Below are positions 6,944 to 15,371 of a DNA stretch of 64,000 nt, one piece after another (positions within the stretch are counted from its first letter, which is position 1; every line of letters starts with the position of its first letter). This DNA comes from Methanoculleus caldifontis. GTDB lineage: Archaea > Halobacteriota > Methanomicrobia > Methanomicrobiales > Methanoculleaceae. The notes beneath the pieces are model-generated. The model was not told the origin of the DNA and searched no databases. It worked only from the letters and a program-made list of their open reading frames with translations. A program made the position numbers and the translations under genes. The DNA is taken from positions 1,240,001 through 1,304,000 of the forward strand of contig NZ_WBKO01000001.1 in NCBI RefSeq assembly GCF_032842345.1, given 5' to 3'.

Positions 6944-9564
6944 ATTTCAATCCACACACTCGTGAAGGGTGTGACTGTCGTCGCGGGGTCGAGGACCAGG
7001 ACGCTCGTGATTTCAATCCACACACCCGTGAAGGGTGTGACTCCGCTTCCGGCCCTCGTCATAGAGCGAGCAATACGATTTCAATCCACACACCCGTGAA
7101 GGGTGTGACGCGCCGGCCCCCGGATGTCGTCAGCCAGAGAGGCATTTCAATCCACACACCCGTGAAGGGTGTGACGACGACGTCGGGGTAGTGACCCTGC
7201 AGGGCGATCGAATTTCAATCCACACACCCGTGAAGGGTGTGACTAGTATGCGCCGGGTGTGAGGTCATCGAGGAGATAATTTCAATCCACACACCCGTGA
7301 AGGGTGTGACCGCGTGGTCTCCGTAGAGGATCTGCTGCTCCTTATTTCAATCCACACACCCGTGAAGGGTGTGACTTGAGCGCCGCGAGCAGACTCCCCA
7401 GCCCGGCGGAGGAATTTCAATCCACACACCCGTGAAGGGTGTGACTCGAAAAGTGGGTCACAATCACCGACGCCCTCTCATTTCAATCCACACACCCGTG
7501 AAGGGTGTGACCAGGCCCACCGGGGCCACCGGGGGAAGGCAGGCGCATTTCAATCCACACACCCGTGAAGGGTGTGACGGGAGCGCCGAGGTGGTCCCGG
7601 TCGGGGCGGACGGATTTCAATCCACACACCCGTGAAGGGTGTGACGTCCTTGCAGATTACTCGACTACGTGCGCCTTGGATTTCAATCCACACACCCGTG
7701 AAGGGTGTGACGTGCCTATTGAGGACATGAACGCCGCGATCAGTATTTCAATCCACACACCCGTGAAGGGTGTGACCGTAGCCGGCAACGACCCCCGCCT
7801 GAAACGCCTGATTTCAATCCACACACCCGTGAAGGGTGTGACAGCTAAGAGCCCCATCCCCATCCCTCCGCTGAAATTTCAATCCACACACCCGTGAAGG
7901 GTGTGACGTGTTAACCGAACAGACAATAGGCGATATACAAATTTCAATCCACACACCCGTGAAGGGTGTGACGCCGCACCGGATGTTGTTGAGGTTCGCC
8001 TCCGTATTTCAATCCACACACCCGTGAAGGGTGTGACCGGTCGCCCTCGCGGCGGTCGTCAAGGCCCTGCGCGTATTTCAATCCACACACCCGTGAAGGG
8101 TGTGACAAGCGGCCGAGAGGACGCGCCAGCAGTATCAGGAATTTCAATCCACACACCCGTGAAGGGTGTGACCGTGACCGTGCCCGGCCGCGGCGGCGCC
8201 ATTGCAATTTCAATCCACACACCCGTGAAGGGTGTGACGCATATTCCGCGCCGCCCGCTGCTGGAGGAGTCGATTTCAATCCACACACCCGTGAAGGGTG
8301 TGACTGCCATGTCCGTGCTTACACCTCCTGTCCACCTGATTTCAATCCACACACCCGTGAAGGGTGTGACCGCTCGGCGTGAAGAGCAGCTACGTAGATA
8401 TCAATTTCAATCCACACACCCGTGAAGGGTGTGACATACCTCGGCAAGGAGTGTGTAAAGTTATGTTAATTTCAATCCACACACCCGTGAAGGGTGTGAC
8501 TCTCGAGCGCCAGGGCCTCGTCCGGGCTGCCGATGACATTTCAATCCACACACCCGTGAAGGGTGTGACGTTCGGCGAATGTCATTATTAACGAATCACT
8601 GCGGATTTCAATCCACACACCCGTGAAGGGTGTGACCTTCGAGACCATCAGCCGCATGGCGGACATCTGGCAATTTCAATCCACACACCCGTGAAGGGTG
8701 TGACAGGTGCGTTCCTCCTCTTTCTGAAAGAATTTCAATTTCAATCCACACACCCGTGAAGGGTGTGACAGGGCGCGACGCCCTACACGAAGGCAAGCAC
8801 GTTATTTCAATCCACACACCCGTGAAGGGTGTGACGACGGCACCCGGGGCGCGTATTGTGTTATCGAGATTTCAATCCACACACCCGTGAAGGGTGTGAC
8901 GGCCGCGGGGGATCGTCGTCGCCCGCGAAGTCAAGATTTCAATCCACACACCCGTGAAGGGTGTGACGGGCATCCCCGACTATCACCAGATCGTAAGCGA
9001 GATTTCAATCCACACACCCGTGAAGGGTGTGACACGATGCCCCACAAGGCAAAGGGAGACCTCCAGAGCATTTCAATCCACACACCCGTGAAGGGTGTGA
9101 CGCGATCGGCGGTCTCCTGGGTCCGGGCCTCGATATTTCAATCCACACACCCGTGAAGGGTGTGACATCGGAGCCAGCCTCCGGAGGCGAGCGCGGTGAA
9201 ATTTCAATCCACACACCCGTGAAGGGTGTGACGCTCGGAGCCGTGACGCTCGCCAACGGAGGCACCGTATTTCAATCCACACACCCGTGAAGGGTGTGAC
9301 GGGAGGCCCTTGCCCGGGTGGGACCAGATGGAGTATTTCAATCCACACACCCGTGAAGGGTGTGACAGGGCATCCCCGACTACCGGCAGATCGTGAGTGA
9401 GATTTCAATCCACACACCCGTGAAGGGTGTGACTGCCGCGTTCATGGTGCGGGCGTTCGCGCAGCGATTTCAATCCACACACCCGTGAAGGGTGTGACGA
9501 GATGCGGTGAATTCGACGACGTTTGCGTGCCGATTTCAATCCACACACCCGTGAAGGGTGTGAC
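6944..9564 (-). CRISPR. Type I-C CRISPR array, 40 repeats and 39 spacers
   Basis: A 32-base repeat occurs 40 times with spacers of 33-38 bases. Read on the minus strand it starts GTCACACCC and ends GGATTGAAAT, the classic I-C form. A CACACCC/GGGTGTG hairpin of 7 bp with loop TTCAC is followed by the TGGATTGAAAT tail that becomes the 5' handle of crRNA. All repeats are identical apart from the one at 6944-6975, which has one substitution. A degenerate end repeat marks the trailer, so transcription runs from the cas2 side (9564) down to 6944, in the same direction as the cas genes. The newest spacer should be 9499-9532. Confidence 0.97.
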
Positions 9565-9802
9565 CGCAAAACGATCCGGACCACGCCAGACCCTTCGACG
9601 ATCGGGAGGCTGAACCGAATCTATCGGTATTCAACCAGATGGCAAATAAATGTTGTTTTCACCGAAATGAACGCGTCTGGTGCAATTTCAACTGAACCAA
9701 ATTAATTCATGCATGTTCCCACAAAGGTCGGTCCCATTCCTGGGCGAACACTCACTATGCATATCGGGGTTGCCATACTCGTAAAGATAATAAAGGACTT
9801 TC
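9565..9802 (-). promoter_or_regulatory. CRISPR leader and array promoter
   Basis: A gene-free, relatively AT-rich stretch between cas2 and the first repeat, in the position expected for the leader of a minus-strand array. A BoxA candidate on the minus strand (ATTTATTTGCC, 9641-9651) would start transcription some 50-60 bases before the first repeat. Function as leader is inferred from position and from the degenerate repeat at the other end. Confidence 0.7.
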
Positions 9803-9830
9803 AAAAATTCCCCGCGAACCTCCCGGGGAA
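9803..9830 (-). terminator. Terminator of the cas operon
   Basis: On the minus strand a 7-bp stem (TTCCCCG and CGGGGAA, 9-base loop) is followed at once by five T residues, 27 bases after the cas2 stop. It would end the cas message before the leader, so that cas genes and array are transcribed separately. Confidence 0.65.
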
Positions 9831-9856
9831 TCACTGTGCGCCGGGGGTTCGCAGGG

Positions 9857-10147
9857 TCATGCGACTAATAATCCCTCCGGATCGTATCCCTCTTTTGCAC
9901 CGAAGTGCTCCACCCTGTTTTTCCAGTTCTTCCCCAGATAGTAGAACCGGAGGCTGTCCTTGTCCTCGTCGATTATATCACAGAGATCATGTTTAAGCTT
10001 TGCAAACCGGGCAGGATCGACGAGACACTCAAAGACGGAGTTCTGCACCCGCTGTCCGTAGTTTACGCACTCTTTCGCTACTCTGCGGAGACGCTTCTTC
10101 CCTTCAGGGGTCTCCGTGTTGACATCGTAAGTGACCAGGACCATCAT
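9857..10147 (-). CDS. cas2: CRISPR-associated endoribonuclease Cas2
   Basis: A 96-residue Cas2, the normal length. The ferredoxin-like fold starts MMVLVTYDVNTE, with the conserved Asp of the metal site after the first strand, and continues with KRLRRVAKECVNYGQRVQNSVFEC and RFYYLG. It forms the adaptation complex with Cas1. It begins 11 bases after the cas1 stop and is the last gene of the operon. Confidence 0.97.
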   Translation of the reverse strand: MMVLVTYDVNTETPEGKKRLRRVAKECVNYGQRVQNSVFECLVDPARFAKLKHDLCDIIDEDKDSLRFYYLGKNWKNRVEHFGAKEGYDPEGLLVA

Positions 10148-10158
10148 CAGAAAACACC

Positions 10159-11190
10159 TCAGTTCATAAAGTATGGCGGATAGCCGTCGATATCCCCCCG
10201 CAGGAAACGAGCCATCAGCATTGCCTGAACATACGGAAGCAGCCCGATGGATATCTTCTCGTTCAGGTATGGGTGTGTAATCGTATCCTGCTTCCGCTTC
10301 TGCCAGGCTCCAATGACCGCTTTGCGTCCGTTCTCGGTCAGGATGACACCCCCGTTCTCTTTTTTGAGGAAATCGCCAGCACTGACCTGTTTCATATTCA
10401 CGAGGTTCAGCGCAAGCCGGTCGGCCAGAAACGGCCGCAGTTCTTCCATCATGTCAAGCGCCAGGCTCGCCCGACCAGGCCTGTCGGTATGAAAGAACCC
10501 GACGTAAGGGTCGAGCCCCACTGTCTCCAGGGCAGACTCGACATCGTGAGCAAGGAGCGTATACAGGAAGGAGAGCAATGCGTTCATGTTGTCCAGCGGC
10601 GGCCTCCGGTTCCGCTCGATCAGGTAGAAATCATCCTTCTGCTTGAGGATCAACTCGTCAAGCGTGATGAAGTAGAATTTTGCACAGTTCCCTTCAATCC
10701 CGCGAAGGGTATCGGCAGAGTCACACCCTTCTATCTTTAAGAGGTTCTCGATCAGCAGGGCATCCACTGTTCGGACCCTGTCGCAATCGATGACGGCGCC
10801 GTGGTCGCGGGCGCCACGGCCAAGCACCGTCCGGCAGTTCACGATCTTGCCGATGATAAAGGACTTTGCGATCTCCAGTGACGCGTCGCAACAATCCGCT
10901 CTCCGGTACTGAGTCCGCCGCAGCAGAACATTGCCGCGTACCCTCCCGTTGACCCGTGCCAGGAACTTTCCGGACGGCGTTAAAAACGACAGGCCGACGT
11001 TGTTATCCGAACAAAGCCGCATCAGGTGGGGGCTCGCCCCCATATACCCAAAACAGACGATCCCCTCAAGGTTGTGAATCGGGATGCGGAATCTCTCCTC
11101 GTTCTCGACCCTGACGATGACGTTCTCCCCCTCGCGGGTGAGGTAGGATTCCGGCGTGGTCACGTACAGCGTGTTCAGTAGTTTCCTCAT
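10159..11190 (-). CDS. cas1: CRISPR-associated integrase Cas1 (type I-C)
   Basis: A 343-residue Cas1 that inserts spacers next to the leader. The start is the ATG at 11190 (MRKLLNTLYVTTPESYL), the family's usual N-terminus; the longer frame upstream would run into cas4. The N-terminal beta domain with EGIVCFGYMGASPHLM is followed by the helical catalytic domain. There the conserved Glu lies in IEGNCAKFYF, the His in LLAHDVESALE and the Asp/Glu region in GFFHTDRPGRASLALDMMEELRP. A 68-base gap separates it from cas4. Confidence 0.97.
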   Translation of the reverse strand: MRKLLNTLYVTTPESYLTREGENVIVRVENEERFRIPIHNLEGIVCFGYMGASPHLMRLCSDNNVGLSFLTPSGKFLARVNGRVRGNVLLRRTQYRRADCCDASLEIAKSFIIGKIVNCRTVLGRGARDHGAVIDCDRVRTVDALLIENLLKIEGCDSADTLRGIEGNCAKFYFITLDELILKQKDDFYLIERNRRPPLDNMNALLSFLYTLLAHDVESALETVGLDPYVGFFHTDRPGRASLALDMMEELRPFLADRLALNLVNMKQVSAGDFLKKENGGVILTENGRKAVIGAWQKRKQDTITHPYLNEKISIGLLPYVQAMLMARFLRGDIDGYPPYFMN

Positions 11191-11258
11191 GTACAGCGTT
11201 TCCTGACGAAAGAGATCGACCTTCTGCGATATTCGTGCCGCTATACTCTCCTCAATGC

Positions 11259-11945
11259 TCAAACGTCCTTTGAGCAGGCCTCTTTCACATGTTTTCGCAC
11301 ATATTTGCCGACGGAGAGGGTCTTCTTCGTCAGCTTCGGCATGCAGATGTTCTGAAGGGAACAGAGATTGCACTTCCGGGAGACATCGGCAGGGGGCGTT
11401 ACGCCCTTTTTGAATAGATCGTGCATCTCCTCCGACAACGAGCGGACCCGCTCTCTCAGTTCGGCGGATAACGAGAGCGGCACTCTCCGCCGGATCTCGT
11501 TGTAGTAGAAGTCGCCCCGCCCAACCCGAACGCCGAACATCTCCTCAAGGCAGATCGCCTGAGCGCACAGCTGGACCTCGTCACGCTCATCGGTCTTCGG
11601 TTTCCCTCGCTTGTACTCCACCGGTCTCATCGTCCAGAGGCCTTCGTGGCCCGGAAGGGATATGCCGTCCCCGGAGCGGATGTACTCGACCACGTCGGCC
11701 ACGCCGTAGAGGCCGAGTGTATGCGAGACGAGGGGAAACGCCCGCGAGATGACGATATCCCCGCGGCTCTCGGTGAAGAACGGGTCATCTACCCGCTGGT
11801 GGATCAGGTGGCCCTCCGCCGTCCGGAGGTTCTCCTCCCACTGGCGCTCGACATGGATGAGTGCCCACTGCCGCGGGCAAAAACAGATGTGCTGGATGCC
11901 CGACAACGCAAGCAGTTCGTCATCGGGATACCTTACATTCCTCAT
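11259..11945 (-). CDS. cas4: CRISPR-associated exonuclease Cas4
   Basis: A 228-residue Cas4 that helps select PAM-flanked prespacers. It shows the single N-terminal cysteine in ICFCPRQW, the RecB-like nuclease residues (GVADVVEY; RPVEYKRGKPK; QLCAQAICLEEM) and the C-terminal three-cysteine cluster CNLCSLQNIC, which together would bind a 4Fe-4S cluster. Its ATG overlaps the cas7 stop by four bases, so translation is coupled. Confidence 0.96.
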   Translation of the reverse strand: MRNVRYPDDELLALSGIQHICFCPRQWALIHVERQWEENLRTAEGHLIHQRVDDPFFTESRGDIVISRAFPLVSHTLGLYGVADVVEYIRSGDGISLPGHEGLWTMRPVEYKRGKPKTDERDEVQLCAQAICLEEMFGVRVGRGDFYYNEIRRRVPLSLSAELRERVRSLSEEMHDLFKKGVTPPADVSRKCNLCSLQNICMPKLTKKTLSVGKYVRKHVKEACSKDV

Positions 11946-12793
11946 AACTTTTCGATGACCTCAACCCCGGCGGGCACATCTTTGTCAACGGCAACCCGGT
12001 AATCGCCGAATGATCGCGGGGGCATATCCCCGGAGACGCGTTCCACCCTGACCTTGTCGAACAGGAGATGGGACTGGCAGCACCCCAGTGCCGTGTCGTG
12101 CTTGAAGACGATCAGTTTCCGGGCGGACAACTTGCCCCGTGAGGCCGAGTGGTCGTGCTCGAACATATTGACGAGGCCCTCCCAGAAGAGTTCCAGGTCG
12201 CCCTCGGAAAACCCTGTTGTCTTCTGAGCTAAGTTAGCAGAGACATAGCCCTCGGCGCGGTAAAGCGCATAAGGAACGATCTGCTTCTTACCCATCGTCT
12301 GGCCTTTCTCGCTGTCCCGCTCGTTCGCGACCGCCTGGCGGGTGATGGTGACCTCCTGCTGGAAGATCGGGTCGATGCTGCGGGCGAAGTTGAACTGCAC
12401 CGGCCCCCTGACCTGTCCACAGTTCACTTCCGTGGTCATTACGGCCCCGAACGTCCGGATATCAAAGAAATTCTGGCACATGAATGCGGTCAACTGGCTA
12501 TCCTTTGGCTTTTTGCTGGAAGGTTCGATGCCAAGATAGTCATACGCCTTCTTGTGCTGGTCGTTTAAGACCACGCCTGATGTGACGTAGATCCCGTAGC
12601 CCGGCGTGCCGGCCTTTACGAGATCGACGTAATCCCTGACCTTCCGCTTGAGACAGACGTCAGTGACGATCCCATGCCCGGTTTGCGGGTCGACCCGCGG
12701 CATGTTCCCCATGTCCGGGTCGCCGTTCGGGTTCCCGTTCTCAACATCAAACAGCAGTACAAACTCATACCGGTTTTTGATAGGTTCGCTCAT
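11942..12793 (-). CDS. cas7: Cascade backbone protein Cas7 (Csd2)
   Basis: A 283-residue Csd2-type Cas7. It starts with the hallmark RYEFVLLFDVENGNPNGDPD and later has VNCGQVRGPVQFNFARSIDP, the usual I-C pattern. Several copies coat the crRNA spacer. The ATG at 12793 is preferred; a GTG six bases upstream overlaps the cas8c stop (GTGA) and could also serve. GAGG lies about ten bases before the ATG. It is followed by cas4 with a 4-base overlap. Confidence 0.96.
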   Translation of the reverse strand: MSEPIKNRYEFVLLFDVENGNPNGDPDMGNMPRVDPQTGHGIVTDVCLKRKVRDYVDLVKAGTPGYGIYVTSGVVLNDQHKKAYDYLGIEPSSKKPKDSQLTAFMCQNFFDIRTFGAVMTTEVNCGQVRGPVQFNFARSIDPIFQQEVTITRQAVANERDSEKGQTMGKKQIVPYALYRAEGYVSANLAQKTTGFSEGDLELFWEGLVNMFEHDHSASRGKLSARKLIVFKHDTALGCCQSHLLFDKVRVERVSGDMPPRSFGDYRVAVDKDVPAGVEVIEKL

Positions 12794-12795
12794 GA

Positions 12796-13170
12796 TCACT
12801 CAACCTCGCCTGCAACTTCCTCTTTCTTCTTGTAATTCGCCTTCCGCTGGTGGTAGTAACCGAGCATGAACATCCCCTGCTCCTCAAGGCTCAGGTATGC
12901 CGGGAACTCGTCAACCCCCGTCAACGTCTCTTCGATCGCCTGGGTCGTCCTGAACCCCCAGTCGGACTTCGCTATGTGGTGCTGCGCAAGTTTCAGCAGA
13001 ACCGGGAAGACGACGGCAGGGGTCGTCGACGCGCTGCTGAAGTACTTGCTGTTAATCGTGCTCTTCATCTCTCTGTTCGTATCGGCCTGCGCCTTCTCAA
13101 GCACTGCAAACAGCCTTCCAAGGCGATACGGCACGCTCGGGTTCTCTTCGTTTAGACTCACGGTAATCAT
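12796..13170 (-). CDS. cas11c: Cas11c small subunit, internal start within cas8c
   Basis: In studied I-C systems the small subunit (about 14 kDa) is made from an internal start at the 3' end of cas8c. Here an internal ATG at 13170 would give a 124-residue alpha-helical protein beginning MITVSLNEENPSVPYRLG, of matching length. Directly before it lies a strong Shine-Dalgarno, AGGAGG (13178-13173 on the minus strand). The gap to the ATG is only two bases, so the GTG three codons on (gap 11) is an alternative start. No separate cas11 gene is present. Confidence 0.7.
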   Translation of the reverse strand: MITVSLNEENPSVPYRLGRLFAVLEKAQADTNREMKSTINSKYFSSASTTPAVVFPVLLKLAQHHIAKSDWGFRTTQAIEETLTGVDEFPAYLSLEEQGMFMLGYYHQRKANYKKKEEVAGEVE

Positions 13171-14694
13171 ATCCTCCTGTAAATTTGTCAGGCCGGCTCT
13201 CGCGAGCCGTAGCAGGTAGGCTTTGATAAAGCCCGCCCGGATAGGGTTAATCGACCGGTCTACCTTTGTCCGGTTGAGGATTGCGCTGTACATCTGGACC
13301 GGGTATGGTCCGCCGTTCAGTATCGACCGCATAACGAGGCCGCCAAGGAGCGGGGACGCGGCCTTGTTATCTGAACTCGGAGCAACGGTCTCTCTCAGCA
13401 GGCGGTACATCGATACGTACCGCGGACCGCCGTCCCTGACGATCTCCATGTCCAGGTGGTGGCGTGCGGCCCTCACGATGAAGTTGCCAAAGGTGTCAAC
13501 GTGCCAGAACCGCACCGCAAGTCTTGCGTTATTGGGGGAGAGACCGAGCATGTAGAAATTTGCCTCTGGGTCAGCCCCGATATCTTCGGTGTGGATCTTC
13601 TGGCCCTTCCTGACCTTATCGAGGATAGCCCCGATCAGTTCGATTCGCCGCAGGTCCTGTACCCTCGCCGGATCGGAGGGCGCGGCATCGCTATCCTCCT
13701 CCGTCTCCTCGCGGGGATCGAAGAAGAGGCTTGCAAGGTCCTCGCAGGCGGTTCCGTTCGTCTCCGCCCAGAAGACAACCGTCGTATCAGCGATGCGCAT
13801 GCGGTAGTCCGGGCGGGCAAGGAGATAGTTCAGGACAGTGGTGTACTTGAACATCGCCGATTCGCTGATAGGTGCATTGAGACCCTGCTGTTTTCCCGTT
13901 TTGCCGTAAGAGCAGAAGGAGTCGTCGTTGAAACTGACGAGCGAAGCACCCGACATCTGGGCGCCGGCCACTCCCTTGAGGTTCTGATGAATCCGCGCTA
14001 CTGTATCCATTTCTCCGGTCACGAGGCACTGGGCGGTGAACGTATCCCGGTCTCCACGGCCGTCTGAGGAATACCTTTCCCAGGTCTTCCGCACAGATGG
14101 TTTCCTGTGCAGAAGGACCCCTTCGCACTCAAAGACAAGATTTCCTCCGGCAAGAAGATCGTCCATGTACTCCACAAGCTTGGAGTGCTTGCTGAAGTTT
14201 TCAGGGCTCCAGGAGTCCAGAAATGTGAGTAATGCCCGGATCCCGGGATCGTCAAGGGCATCGAATATCGCATGCTGGCGTTCTCTGAATGCCTCAAAAC
14301 AGTCCCGTGACCGTTGATGAACTAAAACGACCTCTTTCTCATTCCCGGCGAGGATCGTGTAATCTGGAGATGTATCCTTGCCGGAAGGGTTTGGGAACTT
14401 CTCCTCAAACTTGTCTCTCTTGAGTTTCTCGACGCCAAAGACGTACTTCGCGTTGTCGCACAGAACGTAGGGCGCTATACCCGACGAGCGAACCTCCTGC
14501 AGGGGCACATCCATACTCTTAGGCCGGGGTTTCTTGTCGTCGCTCCTGAGATCGGCGATGTAAGACAGTTCACCGTCGGGGCTGAGGACCAGCGCAAACG
14601 AGACCTTTCCGCTGCTGTATCCCGGCCGGGAGATCGTTACGTCCTCGTCCTCCACCAGTATGTCGTAGTAGCGGCAGAGGGACTGGATGATCAT
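12796..14694 (-). CDS. cas8c: Cascade large subunit Cas8c (Csd1)
   Basis: A 632-residue Csd1/Cas8c, beginning MIIQSLCRYYDILVED. It recognises the PAM and completes the I-C surveillance complex. Family marks visible are SFNDDSFCSYGKTGKQQGLN near residue 265 and FWAETNG near 325. The ATG at 14694 overlaps the cas5 stop (ATGA). The C-terminal 124 codons are very likely also translated separately as Cas11c. Confidence 0.96.
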   Translation of the reverse strand: MIIQSLCRYYDILVEDEDVTISRPGYSSGKVSFALVLSPDGELSYIADLRSDDKKPRPKSMDVPLQEVRSSGIAPYVLCDNAKYVFGVEKLKRDKFEEKFPNPSGKDTSPDYTILAGNEKEVVLVHQRSRDCFEAFRERQHAIFDALDDPGIRALLTFLDSWSPENFSKHSKLVEYMDDLLAGGNLVFECEGVLLHRKPSVRKTWERYSSDGRGDRDTFTAQCLVTGEMDTVARIHQNLKGVAGAQMSGASLVSFNDDSFCSYGKTGKQQGLNAPISESAMFKYTTVLNYLLARPDYRMRIADTTVVFWAETNGTACEDLASLFFDPREETEEDSDAAPSDPARVQDLRRIELIGAILDKVRKGQKIHTEDIGADPEANFYMLGLSPNNARLAVRFWHVDTFGNFIVRAARHHLDMEIVRDGGPRYVSMYRLLRETVAPSSDNKAASPLLGGLVMRSILNGGPYPVQMYSAILNRTKVDRSINPIRAGFIKAYLLRLARAGLTNLQEDMITVSLNEENPSVPYRLGRLFAVLEKAQADTNREMKSTINSKYFSSASTTPAVVFPVLLKLAQHHIAKSDWGFRTTQAIEETLTGVDEFPAYLSLEEQGMFMLGYYHQRKANYKKKEEVAGEVE

Positions 14695-15371
14695 GAGACG
14701 CCCCCGAAGGCGAGGCACCTCTGAACGTCGATGATACCGTCTACCATAACCGCCCGGTAAAAGATGGCCTTCATCTCATCAGCGAAATCGATATCATAGA
14801 GCATGAACCCGAGATCCTTCTCCCCCGTGTAGCAGGAGGCCGGCATCTCCTCCTCGACGAGCTCGAACCTGACCGGGAACTCGCGGCAGCCGAAGTAGGG
14901 GTGGGAGAAACACTGCCCTTTCCGTATCCTGCGAAGCACGATGTTGTAGTGCTTCTCGACGGTATCCTCGGGACCGGCCTGATCGGTCAACTCGAAGTGC
15001 GCCTCGATGCCGTAACAGACATCGCGGAGCACCAGGGATGCCCGTTGAACGGCGTCCTGGCTCGAATCCTGGAAAAGAGCAACGTCCCCTCCGCGGAGTG
15101 CGCTCTTTACTTTCCCCGCGGGGATCTTACCCGCCCTCTCGTTCCGGCGGATATTGTCGAACTTTACCGGGTTTAATACATGAATTCTGTCGATCTTCCA
15201 GCGGATGGCGGGCTTCCAGTGAATCGCTTCGAGGATGCCCCGTGCAGCCGACGGGGTCATCACATCGTAACTCACCCGCTCCGTCTTCATCTCCGGTCGG
15301 GTGAAACAGGCGTAATCGCCCCAGACTTTCAGTCGTATTCCATACCCTATCGCCGTCACCTCCCTAAACAA
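14691..15371 (-). CDS. cas5: Cas5 (Cas5c/d), crRNA-processing endonuclease
   Basis: A 226-residue I-C Cas5, which in this subtype replaces Cas6 and cuts the pre-crRNA at the base of the repeat hairpin. It starts with IRLKVWGDYACFTRPEMKTERVSYDVMTPSAARGILEAI, the typical N-terminal region, and later has HPYFGCREFPVRFE and LGFMLYDIDF. The ATG at 15371 overlaps the end of cas3 by eight bases. No cas6 is present, as expected for I-C. Confidence 0.95.
   Translation of the reverse strand: MFREVTAIGYGIRLKVWGDYACFTRPEMKTERVSYDVMTPSAARGILEAIHWKPAIRWKIDRIHVLNPVKFDNIRRNERAGKIPAGKVKSALRGGDVALFQDSSQDAVQRASLVLRDVCYGIEAHFELTDQAGPEDTVEKHYNIVLRRIRKGQCFSHPYFGCREFPVRFELVEEEMPASCYTGEKDLGFMLYDIDFADEMKAIFYRAVMVDGIIDVQRCLAFGGVS

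Noticed and set aside
6944-9564. Array transcribed on the plus strand
   Set aside because: Repeat end GGATTGAAAT, the degenerate repeat position and the leader beside cas2 all point to minus-strand transcription.
6845-9705. Reading frames through the CRISPR array with repeated FNPHTREGCD or SIHTPVKGVT peptides
   Set aside because: They are translations of the CRISPR repeat and break wherever spacer length shifts the frame.
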